This document shows, piece by piece, positions 1 through 7,353 of a stretch of DNA of 25,129 bases. The position numbers were made by a program, and so were the translations under genes. How positions within the stretch are numbered: position 1 is the first letter of the stretch; the number at the start of each line of letters is the position of its first letter. The stretch is taken from the NCBI GenBank assembly GCA_023419095.1, contig JAEZYN010000039.1, positions 1 through 25,129 of the forward strand. Reading direction: 5' to 3'. Source of the stretch: Bacteroidota bacterium. GTDB taxonomy: Bacteria; Bacteroidota; Bacteroidia; Flavobacteriales; Weeksellaceae. The notes beneath the pieces are model-generated. The model saw only the letters and a list, made by a program, of their open reading frames with translations, was not told where the DNA came from and did no database searches.

Positions 1-9
1 GTGTGTGTG

Positions 10-172
10 TGTGTCGTAGGCGCGTGGGCCACGAACTGCGTTCGAGGTTACGTACGTTCGACTCCTTCGGATTCGGTGGCGATGGGTGGATGCGTGTGCG
101 TATGTGTCGTAGGCGCGTGGGCCCCGAAATGCGTTCGAGGTTACGTACCTTTGACTCCTTCGGAGTCGGTGG
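10..172. repeat. 70-bp direct repeat, two copies 93 bp apart
   Basis: Copy 1 is 10-79 and copy 2 is 103-172. They differ at five positions (31/124, 36/129, 56/149, 59/152, 72/165). Each copy ends in an ACTCC-TTC-GGA(T/G)T hairpin; the copy 2 hairpin is perfect and the copy 1 hairpin has one broken pair. The 23-bp spacer (80-102) is GT-rich, like the GT run at 1-14, so the true unit may be about 93 bp and extend beyond the left edge. Confidence 0.85.
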
Positions 173-327
173 AGGACGTACAAAAACTCCGTAGGAGTTT
201 ACTTTACTTAGCCCCGTCCGCGCGGCGCGAAGTGCGGGGACCATGACGTATCACATTTTTAGCACAAAGCATGAAACACGCGAAACGACTCCGAAGGAGT
301 CGAATGTGCATAGCCTCGAATGCAATT

Positions 328-372
328 CGGGGTTACGGGGTTACGGGGGTTACGGGGTTACGGGGTTACGGG
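328..372. repeat. Short tandem array of GTTACGGG
   Basis: Five GTTACG words start at 332, 340, 349, 357 and 365, a period of 8 bp with one 9-bp step. Further copies at 384, 398 and 417 are more widely spaced and mixed with ATTCG/TTCGA words, as in a tandem repeat decaying at its edge. No gene is seen in it. Confidence 0.85.
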
Positions 373-485
373 TCGAATTCGATGTTACGCGTTCGATGTT
401 ACGGGTACGAATTCGGGTTACGGGATTCGTGTTCGGGTGCGCGCTTTGGTTCGCAAATGGATTCGCGGTTCGCGTGCACAAAAAA

Positions 486-508
486 AACCACCTCAAATCG
501 AGGTGGTT
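486..508 (-). terminator. Rho-independent terminator of pnp
   Basis: A perfect 9-bp stem (486-494 with 500-508) closes a 5-nt loop. On the - strand it is followed by a run of T (A-run at 480-487 on +). It lies 22 nt past the pnp stop codon. Confidence 0.9.
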
Positions 509-530
509 CCGTATTTATATACATTCAGAA

Positions 531-2864
531 TTAAACTCCTTCCGGCTTCACATCGTCTGTATTTTCGCTTTCGTTCAGTGGCTTGAAGGTGTCTTCGCCC
601 GCTGGTTTCTCGGTCTGGCGGCCACTGTGCTGTGGTCGGTCGTTTCCGCCGCGGTGGTTTCCGCCCTGTCTTCTGTCGCCACCCTCTCTGCGGTCGTTTC
701 TTGGGCTGCGGTTTTCGCGATTATCGCCCTCGCCTTCCTTACGCTCTGGTCTTGGCGGTCTTTCGAGAAGTACTTTGCGTGAAAGTTTCATTTTCTTACG
801 GTCATCATAACCCATGAATTTCACTTCTACCATATCGCCTTCATTGTAAGGAACTTTGTCAAGTCTTGCCCACTCGATTTCTGAGATGTGAAGAAGACCT
901 TCAGTACCTTTAGCAATTGCTACAAACGCACCGAAATCCATAACTTTCACCACTTTACCGTTGTAAACTTCGCCTACAGTTGGTACGAAAGTAATTTCGT
1001 TGATGGCTGCAATCGTCGCGTTGATATTCTCTCTGCTAACGCCGGAGATTTCAATTCTTCCGATCTCACCGATTTCCTCAATCGCGATAACCGTATCGAA
1101 ATCTTTCTGCATCTGCTGGATAATCTTTCCGCCAGGCCCGATAACCGCACCGATAAATTCCTTAGGAATCTCAAGTACTTCCATTTTCGGCGCGTGTGGT
1201 TTAACGTCAGTTCTAGGTGCGTCGATGGTTTTCAACATTTCACCAAGGATATGAAGACGTCCTTCTCTAGCTTGTTTCAGTGCAGTTTCCATAATATCCA
1301 TAGATAGTCCCTGGATTTTGATATCCATCTGACAAGCCGTGATCCCGTCTGCAGTTCCTGTTACTTTAAAGTCCATATCACCTAAGTGATCTTCGTCTCC
1401 AAGGATATCAGAAAGTACGGTAAATTTGCCGGATTCAGGATCGGTTACTAATCCCATTGCAATTCCGGAAACCGGTTTTGTAATCTGTACACCTGCATCC
1501 ATCAAAGCCAATGTTCCGGCGCAAACCGTTGCCATTGAAGATGAACCGTTAGATTCAAGGATATCGGAAACGATACGGATGGTGTAAGGGTTTTCTGCAG
1601 GAATAATTCTGGAAAGTGCACGCTGTGCCAGGTTCCCGTGCCCCACTTCTCTTCTGGAAGTTCCTCTTAAAGGTCTCGCCTCACCCGTTGAGAACGGTGG
1701 GAAGTTATAGTGAAGGAAGAATTTCTCATCGTAATTAATCGCAACTGAATCTACCATGTTGGCATCTTTAACTGAACCTAAAGTTACTGCTGTTAAAGAC
1801 TGAGTTTCACCTCTTGTAAACACGGCAGATCCGTGAGCACCCGGCAAATAATCGATCTCTGACCAGATCGGACGGATGGTTTCCGGTGTACGGCCATCCA
1901 GACGGATTTTTTCGTTAAGGATCATCTGACGCATCGCCTCTTTTTCCACATCGTGGAAATAGAACTTCGCAAAAGGCTTCACTGTTTCCAGCTCTTCTTC
2001 TGAATATTGTGCAAGGAATTCTTCTAAAACAGCTTTGAAATTTTCATGTCTTTCTTCTTTTGCAGAAGGTGTTTTGGCCACCTCATAAACTTTATCGAAA
2101 GTCTCTTTCCACACCTTCTCACGAATTTCCTCATCATGAGTTTCATGGCTATAATCTCTTTTCGGTAAAGATTTACCTACTCTTTCAGCAAGTCTTTCCT
2201 GCGCTTCAACCTGAACTTTAATTTCTTCATGTGCAAACTTGATGGCCTCGATCATTTCCTCCTCGGTAATCTCGTCCATCACACCTTCTACCATTACGAT
2301 AGAGTCTTTGGTGGCACCAACAAGAATGTTCAGGTCTGCCTTCTCAAGGTTTTCACGGCTTGGGTTTACAACAAGCTGTCCATCTATTCTGGCAACAGTA
2401 ACTTCAGACATTGGTCCATTAAACGGAATATCGGTGATTGCGATGGCAGCAGAAGCAGCTAAACCAGCCAAAGCTTCAGGCATACATTCTTTATCATAAG
2501 AAATCAGGGAAATCATCACCTGAACTTCCGCGTGAAAATCTTCGGGGAAAAGCGGACGCAAAACGCGGTCTACCAATCTCATGGTCAAGATTTCTTCGTC
2601 AGATGGTCTCGCCTCTCTTCTAAAGAAGTTTCCTGGGATTTTTCCACCTGAATAAAATTTCTCTCTGTAATCTACCGTCAGTGGAAGGAAATCCACGCCC
2701 GGGCTTGCGTCTTTGTTGGCTACAACGGTGGCAAGAAGCATCGTTCCGCCCATTTTTACTACTACAGATCCATTGGCCTGTTTAGCCAGTTTCCCTGTCT
2801 CGATGGTGATTTCTCGCCCATCTTTTAATTGAATTTTTTCAATAATTGCTTGTGGAGCATTCAT
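531..2864 (-). CDS. pnp: Polyribonucleotide nucleotidyltransferase (PNPase)
   Basis: PNPase degrades RNA 3' to 5' by phosphorolysis and can add tails in reverse; in the cytoplasm it works in mRNA turnover. The 777-residue protein has the full architecture: first RNase PH domain (about 14-145), the helical linker domain (about 150-310), second RNase PH domain (about 325-545) with the acidic catalytic cluster GDEDHLGDMD at 489-498, a KH domain with GPGG at 576-579, and an S1 domain (about 630-700). Residues 703-777 form a basic, Arg/Gly/Asn/Asp-rich disordered tail that makes it longer than E. coli PNPase (711) and may contact RNA or partners (inference). The start is the ATG giving the usual MNxPQ-like N-terminus. 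rpsO, a frequent upstream neighbour of pnp, is not next to it here. It has a promoter at 2934-2941, a leader hairpin at 2883-2900 and a terminator at 486-508. Confidence 0.98.
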   Translation of the reverse strand: MNAPQAIIEKIQLKDGREITIETGKLAKQANGSVVVKMGGTMLLATVVANKDASPGVDFLPLTVDYREKFYSGGKIPGNFFRREARPSDEEILTMRLVDRVLRPLFPEDFHAEVQVMISLISYDKECMPEALAGLAASAAIAITDIPFNGPMSEVTVARIDGQLVVNPSRENLEKADLNILVGATKDSIVMVEGVMDEITEEEMIEAIKFAHEEIKVQVEAQERLAERVGKSLPKRDYSHETHDEEIREKVWKETFDKVYEVAKTPSAKEERHENFKAVLEEFLAQYSEEELETVKPFAKFYFHDVEKEAMRQMILNEKIRLDGRTPETIRPIWSEIDYLPGAHGSAVFTRGETQSLTAVTLGSVKDANMVDSVAINYDEKFFLHYNFPPFSTGEARPLRGTSRREVGHGNLAQRALSRIIPAENPYTIRIVSDILESNGSSSMATVCAGTLALMDAGVQITKPVSGIAMGLVTDPESGKFTVLSDILGDEDHLGDMDFKVTGTADGITACQMDIKIQGLSMDIMETALKQAREGRLHILGEMLKTIDAPRTDVKPHAPKMEVLEIPKEFIGAVIGPGGKIIQQMQKDFDTVIAIEEIGEIGRIEISGVSRENINATIAAINEITFVPTVGEVYNGKVVKVMDFGAFVAIAKGTEGLLHISEIEWARLDKVPYNEGDMVEVKFMGYDDRKKMKLSRKVLLERPPRPERKEGEGDNRENRSPRNDRREGGDRRQGGNHRGGNDRPQHSGRQTEKPAGEDTFKPLNESENTDDVKPEGV

Positions 2865-2882
2865 AAAATCTGTTCGTCTTTC

Positions 2883-2900
2883 GCACTCCGTATTGAGTGC
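2883..2900 (-). promoter_or_regulatory. Hairpin in the pnp 5' leader
   Basis: GCACTC (2883-2888) and GAGTGC (2895-2900) form a perfect 6-bp stem with a 6-nt loop. It sits between the predicted promoter and the pnp start, inside an untranslated leader of about 60 nt. In E. coli a pnp leader stem-loop is the site of autoregulation through RNase III and PNPase; a similar role here is inference only. Confidence 0.5.
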
Positions 2901-2933
2901 AGTTAATATTTAATCTTTTTAAATTTTCGTGGG

Positions 2934-2941
2934 CAAATATA
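2934..2941 (-). promoter_or_regulatory. Candidate pnp promoter, -7 box
   Basis: On the - strand this reads TATATTTG, an exact match to the Bacteroidetes -7 consensus TAnnTTTG. No clear -33 TTG is seen at the right spacing. It predicts a start about 60 nt before the pnp ATG. Confidence 0.55.
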
Positions 2942-3062
2942 CGGTTTTTTGAATTAGACATTACCGTGTCTCTTATGTGGCTACGTCGTTAAATCCTTAT
3001 TAGACTGATCATGCTAAAGCCGAAAAAAAATATTATTTTTACTATTATTAAAAGTTCAGAAA

Positions 3063-4250
3063 ATGAGATATCATCAGGCCGGAAACATTCCTCAGAAAAG
3101 ACACACTGTTTTTAAATCTGACGAAGGTAAATTCTACTATGAACAGCTTTTCGGCACCGAAGGATTCCACGGAATTTCTTCGCTGCTTTATCATATCCAC
3201 CGCCCTACGCAGATAAAAACCATCAGCAAACCAAAGGATGTGACGCCTAAGATCGCCGTTGAAAAAAACGTAACACCGAGGATGCTGAAAGGTATGCAGG
3301 TGACCGCCGAAGACGATTTTCTCGACAGCCGAAAAATCCTGATGCTGAACAACGACCTGAAAATGGGCCTGGCAAAACCGCGAAAATCGATGTCGTATTA
3401 TTACAAAAATGCGGAGTGTGACGAGCTTCTCTTCGTGCATGAAGGCAGCGGCATTCTAAAAACATTTGTAGGCGATCTTGAGTATTCCGTTGGCGACTAT
3501 CTGATTATCCCGCGTGGCACCATTTATCAGCTCGAGGTTTTCAGCGAGAATAATGTGTTCATGATTGTGGAAAGCCACTCTCCCATTTACACGCCAAAAC
3601 GCTACCGAAATGAATTCGGGCAGCTGCTCGAACATTCGCCGTTTTGCGAAAGGGATATTGTAACGCCTACTTTTAAAGCGCCAATGGATGAAAAAGGAGA
3701 TTTCCTCATTAAGGTGAAAAAAGAAAATTTGATCTGGGATTTCATCTACGCTACACATCCTTTCGACGTCGTGGGCTGGGACGGCTATTTTTATCCGTTT
3801 AAATTTAATATTAAAAACTTCGAACCTATAACAGGGCGCGTTCACCTTCCGCCGCCGATTCACCAAACCTTTGAGGCACATAACTTCGTGGTGTGTTCAT
3901 TTGTAGCAAGAATGTACGATTACCATCCACTAGCGGTTCCGGCACCGTACAACCATTCCAACATCGATTCCGATGAAGTATTATTCTATACAGAAGGCGA
4001 TTTTATGAGCCGCAACCATATCGACCTGATGGATTTCACACTTCATCCGGGCGGCATCGTACACGGACCGCATCCGGGCGCAATGGAAAGAAGCATTGGT
4101 AAGAAGTTTACCGAAGAGTTTGCGGTGATGGTAGATCCTTTCCGTCCGCTCAAACTTACTGAAGAAGCGTTGAAAATAGAAGATCCTTCGTATAAGACTT
4201 CGTGGTTGGATACAGAAGACAACCATCTCGAAGACCGCTCGCAGGAATAA
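3063..4250 (+). CDS. hmgA: Homogentisate 1,2-dioxygenase
   Basis: This non-heme Fe(II) enzyme opens the ring of homogentisate to 4-maleylacetoacetate in tyrosine and phenylalanine degradation. The 395-residue protein resembles the shorter Bacteroidetes form rather than the longer (about 440) mammalian form. It has a cupin fold, with an N-terminal cupin-like region rich in PRG and VGDY turns (about 105-175) and the catalytic half after residue 230. Likely iron ligands are His298 and Glu305 in PYNHSNIDSDE and His334 in GGIVHGPHPG. The His-to-Glu gap is seven residues here against six in the human enzyme, so the assignment is by motif. The ATG at 3063 is the only good start and has no Shine-Dalgarno. 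It is the first gene of the homogentisate region and ends at a strong terminator (4270-4301), so it is probably transcribed apart from the CoA-transferase. Confidence 0.9.
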   Translation: MRYHQAGNIPQKRHTVFKSDEGKFYYEQLFGTEGFHGISSLLYHIHRPTQIKTISKPKDVTPKIAVEKNVTPRMLKGMQVTAEDDFLDSRKILMLNNDLKMGLAKPRKSMSYYYKNAECDELLFVHEGSGILKTFVGDLEYSVGDYLIIPRGTIYQLEVFSENNVFMIVESHSPIYTPKRYRNEFGQLLEHSPFCERDIVTPTFKAPMDEKGDFLIKVKKENLIWDFIYATHPFDVVGWDGYFYPFKFNIKNFEPITGRVHLPPPIHQTFEAHNFVVCSFVARMYDYHPLAVPAPYNHSNIDSDEVLFYTEGDFMSRNHIDLMDFTLHPGGIVHGPHPGAMERSIGKKFTEEFAVMVDPFRPLKLTEEALKIEDPSYKTSWLDTEDNHLEDRSQE

Positions 4251-4269
4251 CAGATTAAATAAATAACAT

Positions 4270-4301
4270 AAGCCGCTTCCAGATTGAGAAAGCGGCTTTT
4301 T
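4270..4301 (+). terminator. Terminator after hmgA
   Basis: A perfect 9-bp stem AAGCCGCTT/AAGCGGCTT (4270-4278 with 4290-4298) with an 11-nt loop runs into TTTTT. It lies 20 nt after the hmgA stop and between two convergent genes, so it may also help end the small - strand gene. Confidence 0.85.
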
Positions 4302-4320
4302 GCTTTAAATAGCTTTAATG

Positions 4321-4611
4321 TCAGCTTCCCGCAAACGGTGTTCCAAAAACACCCACTGCGAGTTCAGCCCAAACCAAAAACAGCAGCGCGAGAATCCCCA
4401 CGCACAGCAGAATTCTGTTTCGCTTACTTCGCACCTTTCTGAGTACCAGATCTATTATGCCGGCGGTGCCAAACAGCAATATTCCACCAATGATAAAGTC
4501 GGAAAAAGTCCAGCTTACCTCATTCGTAAACTGCATCGCCACTAATGGTAGAACAAGCAGCATCGACGGGATGCCGTAAATCACGGAATTTCTAATCGTT
4601 GTAATCATCAT
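4321..4611 (-). CDS. Small three-helix membrane protein, unknown function
   Basis: A 96-residue hydrophobic protein with three predicted membrane segments (about 9-27, 37-56, 66-90) and a basic cytoplasmic-type loop RKVRSKRNR between the second and third. The frame is open to 4707, but the extra 32 residues are AT-rich low-complexity sequence covering the promoter region and the palindrome at 4633-4651. The start at the tandem ATGs (4611 or 4608) is therefore preferred. Similar small proteins with a PLVAMQFT-like segment are, from memory, common in Bacteroidetes without a known role. It is convergent with hmgA and divergent from the CoA-transferase, so it interrupts the catabolic region without obvious connection to it. 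Confidence 0.75.
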   Translation of the reverse strand: MMITTIRNSVIYGIPSMLLVLPLVAMQFTNEVSWTFSDFIIGGILLFGTAGIIDLVLRKVRSKRNRILLCVGILALLFLVWAELAVGVFGTPFAGS

Positions 4612-4632
4612 TTTAAATTTAAAAATTAAAAG

Positions 4633-4651
4633 TACTTTGAAATACAAAGTA
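4633..4651 (-). promoter_or_regulatory. Palindromic candidate operator TACTTTG-N5-CAAAGTA
   Basis: Perfect 7-bp arms at 4633-4639 and 4645-4651 with a 5-nt spacer, 22 bp before the small membrane protein start. The dyad form and position fit a dimeric repressor site. No regulator gene is next to it. A PadR-type regulator is one possibility, from general knowledge only. Confidence 0.5.
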
Positions 4652-4736
4652 AATAATTTTAATAATATAAGGGACATTTTTTTTATGATTTTAATTAAAA
4701 ATGACATTCCTCATCCGGGGTGTGAGCGCAATTAAG

Positions 4737-4744
4737 TATTTTTG
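4737..4744 (+). promoter_or_regulatory. Candidate promoter of the CoA-transferase, -7 box
   Basis: TATTTTTG matches TAnnTTTG exactly, 26 bp before the ATG at 4771. No TTG is seen at the -33 position. Confidence 0.55.
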
Positions 4745-4770
4745 GAATGTAATCAAATCAAAATATCAAC

Positions 4771-6048
4771 ATGGTTCATTATGTAAGTGCTGAAGAAGCG
4801 GTATCTCTCATTAAAAGCGGCAACAGGATCTTTTCCCACGGCAGTGCCTGTACACCAAATCATCTAATTGACGAACTTGGGCGCCAAGCCGGGCGTCTGA
4901 AGGGTGTGGAATTCGTATCAATAACACAACAGGGCACAGTAGAAATCGCGAAACCACAGTATAAAGACAACTTCTATATTAATTCATTTTTTGTTTCTAC
5001 TCCGGTAAGATCAGCCGTGAACTCTGAGCAGGGAGATTTCGTCCCTGTTTTTTTAAGTGAGATTCCGCTGCTCTTCAAAAAAGGTATTTTGCCCATTGAT
5101 GTGGCAATGATCACGGTATCTCCGCCCGACCAGCACGGCTATTGTACGCTTGGGACTTCGGTAGATGTTGCGAGAAGTGCTGTGGATACTGCCAAAACCA
5201 TTATTGCGCAAGTTAACCCGAGAATGCCGCGCACACACGGTGACGGAATGATTCATCACAGCAAAATCACGAAGATGGTCATGCATGAAGAGGAACTGCT
5301 GACCGTAGATTATGGCGCAAAAGTGGGTCAGGAAGAACTTTTGATCGGCAGTAATGTGGCGCAGCTTATTGATGACCGCGCAACGCTTCAGATGGGAATC
5401 GGCACCATTCCGGATGCGGTACTGAAATGTCTCCACAACCACAAAGACCTTGGAATCCATACCGAAATGATCAGCGATGGCATCGTAGATCTTGTGGCCA
5501 ACGACGTCATTACGAATAAATTTAAAGGAACACATTCGAACCGTACGATCACGAGCTTTGCCTTTGGAACCCGAAAACTTTATGACTATATTGACGACAA
5601 TCCATCCTTCGCATTTATGGATGTGGAACATGTGAATTACCCGATCAATATCATGAAAAATAAAAACATGGTCGCGATCAATTCAGCCATCGAAATTGAC
5701 CTCACCGGACAGGTTTGCGCAGACTCTATCGGAACTTTTCAGTTCAGTGGAATTGGTGGCCAGATGGATTTCATGCGTGGTGCGGCATTGGCTGAAGGTG
5801 GAAAACCTATCATTGCCATTTCCTCAAGAACCAAAAAAGGCGTACCGCGGATTGTGCCGTATCTAAAGCCCGGTGCCGGTGTAGTAACAACCCGCGGCCA
5901 CATTCATTATGTTGTGACCGAGTTCGGCACCGCTTATCTCTACGGAAAAAGTTTAAGACAAAGAGCCAAAGCCCTTATTGAAATTTCGCATCCCGATGAC
6001 CAGGAGATGCTGGAGAAAGCAACTTTCGAAAGATTTAGATGTCTTTAA
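4771..6048 (+). CDS. Acetyl-CoA hydrolase / CoA-transferase family protein
   Basis: A family I-like CoA-transferase of the acetyl-CoA hydrolase / 4-hydroxybutyrate CoA-transferase group, 425 residues, near the usual length. The N-terminal half (1-190) contains the SHGSACTPN turn and DQHGYCTLG. The C-terminal half has the catalytic glutamate motif GIHTEMISDG, with Glu232 the likely thioester-forming residue, and the SGIGGQMDF glycine turn near 330. These enzymes move CoA between acetyl-CoA and small carboxylic acids. Its position between hmgA and hppD suggests a role in handling acids from tyrosine breakdown, such as acetoacetate or acetate, but the substrate cannot be assigned from sequence. 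It has its own -7 box and a terminator at 6058-6083, so it appears to be a single-gene unit. Confidence 0.88.
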   Translation: MVHYVSAEEAVSLIKSGNRIFSHGSACTPNHLIDELGRQAGRLKGVEFVSITQQGTVEIAKPQYKDNFYINSFFVSTPVRSAVNSEQGDFVPVFLSEIPLLFKKGILPIDVAMITVSPPDQHGYCTLGTSVDVARSAVDTAKTIIAQVNPRMPRTHGDGMIHHSKITKMVMHEEELLTVDYGAKVGQEELLIGSNVAQLIDDRATLQMGIGTIPDAVLKCLHNHKDLGIHTEMISDGIVDLVANDVITNKFKGTHSNRTITSFAFGTRKLYDYIDDNPSFAFMDVEHVNYPINIMKNKNMVAINSAIEIDLTGQVCADSIGTFQFSGIGGQMDFMRGAALAEGGKPIIAISSRTKKGVPRIVPYLKPGAGVVTTRGHIHYVVTEFGTAYLYGKSLRQRAKALIEISHPDDQEMLEKATFERFRCL

Positions 6049-6057
6049 ATCACAATC

Positions 6058-6083
6058 AAATCCCGACTTTGTTCGGGATTTTT
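6058..6083 (+). terminator. Terminator after the CoA-transferase
   Basis: A perfect 9-bp stem AAATCCCGA/TCGGGATTT (6058-6066 with 6073-6081) with a 6-nt loop, followed by T-rich sequence, 9 nt after the stop. Confidence 0.88.
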
Positions 6084-6188
6084 GGTTTTTATAATTAAAA
6101 TTGAAAAAAAATTTAAAACAGCTTCAAGCAGCGATAATTTTTCTTACCCTAAATTTTTTGTAATTTGGCATATCTAAAAATTACAGAA

Positions 6189-7319
6189 ATGTCAACACTC
6201 ACTTTCGCCGAAAAAATCGCTCAGGCTGAAAATTTTCTTCCCATCAACGGGACCGATTATATCGAATTTTACGTAGGAAATGCCAAGCAGGCCGCCCATT
6301 TTTACAAAACCGCTTTCGGGTTTCAATCTGTTGCATATGCCGGACCGGAAACGGGTGTTCGGGACAGAGCGTCTTACGTCGTTCAGCAGGGAAAAATCCG
6401 CCTTGTGTTTACATCGGGTTTAAATTCCAGCTCGCCAATCTCCGAACACCAGAAAAAGCATGGCGACGGTGTGAAGATTCTTGCGCTTTGGGTTGATGAT
6501 GCCTATTCAGCTTTTGAAGAAACCACCAAACGCGGCGCAAAACCTTACTTGGAACCGGTCACGCTAACTGATGAACACGGCGAAGTGCGCATGTCTGGCA
6601 TTTACACTTACGGTGAAACCGTGCACATGTTTATCGAAAGAAAAAATTACAGCGGCGACTTCATGCCAGGTTACCAAAAATGGGAAAGCAACTACAACCC
6701 TACAGAAGTTGGCCTTTTATACGTAGATCACTGCGTAGGAAACGTGGGTTGGGACAGAATGATTCCGACTGTAGAATGGTATGAAAAAGTGATGGGTTTT
6801 GTGAATATTCTAAGTTTCGATGATAAACAGATCAACACCGAATATTCCGCGCTGATGTCTAAAGTGATGAGCAACGGAAACGGTTATGCTAAATTCCCGA
6901 TTAACGAACCTGCGGAAGGCAAGAAAAAATCCCAAGTGGAAGAATATCTCGATTTTTACGAAGGTGAAGGCGTACAGCATATCGCTGTGGCGACCAAAGA
7001 TATCGTAAAGACAGTAACCGAACTGAAAGCGCGCGGCATCGAATTTCTGCCCGCGCCGCCGAACTCGTATTACGAAATGGTGCCGGAACGTGTCGGCACC
7101 ATCGACGAAGACCTCAAAACACTTTCGGATCTTGGTATTCTGATCGATTGTGATGAGGAAGGTTATTTGCTGCAGATATTCACCAAACCGGTTGAAGACC
7201 GCCCTACTCTTTTCTTTGAAATCATTGAAAGACATGGAGCGCAAAGTTTCGGTGCGGGAAATTTTAAAGCACTTTTTGAAGCTTTGGAAAAAGAACAGGA
7301 AAGACGCGGGAACCTTTAA
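6189..7319 (+). CDS. hppD: 4-Hydroxyphenylpyruvate dioxygenase
   Basis: This Fe(II) enzyme converts 4-hydroxyphenylpyruvate to homogentisate, the step before HmgA. The 376-residue protein has two vicinal-oxygen-chelate domains (about 20-155 and 175-345). The three iron ligands are visible in the second: His181 in YVDHCVGNV, His264 in GVQHIAVAT and Glu344 in LFFEIIERHG, followed by the conserved C-terminal helix that closes the active site. The frame is open from a TTG at 6165, but that lies inside a promoter-like stretch (TAATTTG at 6161-6167), and the ATG at 6189 gives the normal length and N-terminus. It is followed after 34 nt by the small secreted protein gene, suggesting co-transcription. 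Confidence 0.95.
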   Translation: MSTLTFAEKIAQAENFLPINGTDYIEFYVGNAKQAAHFYKTAFGFQSVAYAGPETGVRDRASYVVQQGKIRLVFTSGLNSSSPISEHQKKHGDGVKILALWVDDAYSAFEETTKRGAKPYLEPVTLTDEHGEVRMSGIYTYGETVHMFIERKNYSGDFMPGYQKWESNYNPTEVGLLYVDHCVGNVGWDRMIPTVEWYEKVMGFVNILSFDDKQINTEYSALMSKVMSNGNGYAKFPINEPAEGKKKSQVEEYLDFYEGEGVQHIAVATKDIVKTVTELKARGIEFLPAPPNSYYEMVPERVGTIDEDLKTLSDLGILIDCDEEGYLLQIFTKPVEDRPTLFFEIIERHGAQSFGAGNFKALFEALEKEQERRGNL

Positions 7320-7353
7320 GAACCGGATCTTCGGTCCACAATTTCAAATCGAG

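Larger units (their letters stand above)
1..480. repeat. GC-rich non-coding repeat region
   Basis: This stretch at the window edge shows no convincing gene on either strand. It is built from repeated words. A block of about 70 bp occurs twice (10-79 and 103-172, offset 93, five mismatches). Four related small hairpins with ACTCC/GGAGT stems lie at 60-74, 153-167, 184-200 and 286-302. The hexamer GTTACG starts at 47, 140, 332, 340, 349, 357, 365, 384, 398 and 417. Open frames here simply follow the repeats and have repetitive, biased composition. The region lies downstream of pnp, beyond its terminator, and may continue outside the window. A REP-like or decayed mobile-element origin is possible but unproven. 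Confidence 0.75.

Noticed and set aside
1..246. Open frame with a repeated VVGAWA...CVRGYV peptide
   Set aside because: The peptide repeat follows from the 93-bp DNA repeat (a multiple of three); composition is biased, there is no normal start context and other frames are open too.
328..422. CRISPR-like or telomere-like array
   Set aside because: The unit is only 8 bp with no regular spacers, and there are no cas genes or sign of a linear chromosome end.
243..782. 179-codon + strand frame
   Set aside because: It runs through the GTTACG array, the pnp terminator and antisense to the low-complexity pnp tail, so it is a by-product of base composition.
4612..4707. N-terminal extension of the small membrane protein to 128 residues
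   Set aside because: The extra residues are AT-rich low complexity and overlap the palindrome and promoter region; the tandem ATG at 4611/4608 gives a compact three-helix protein.
6165..6188. TTG start of hppD
   Set aside because: It lies in the promoter-like stretch; the ATG at 6189 gives the usual HppD N-terminus.
7150..7353. Upstream extension of the small secreted protein
   Set aside because: It overlaps the conserved C-terminus of hppD in another frame, and the ATG at 7354 opens a proper signal peptide.
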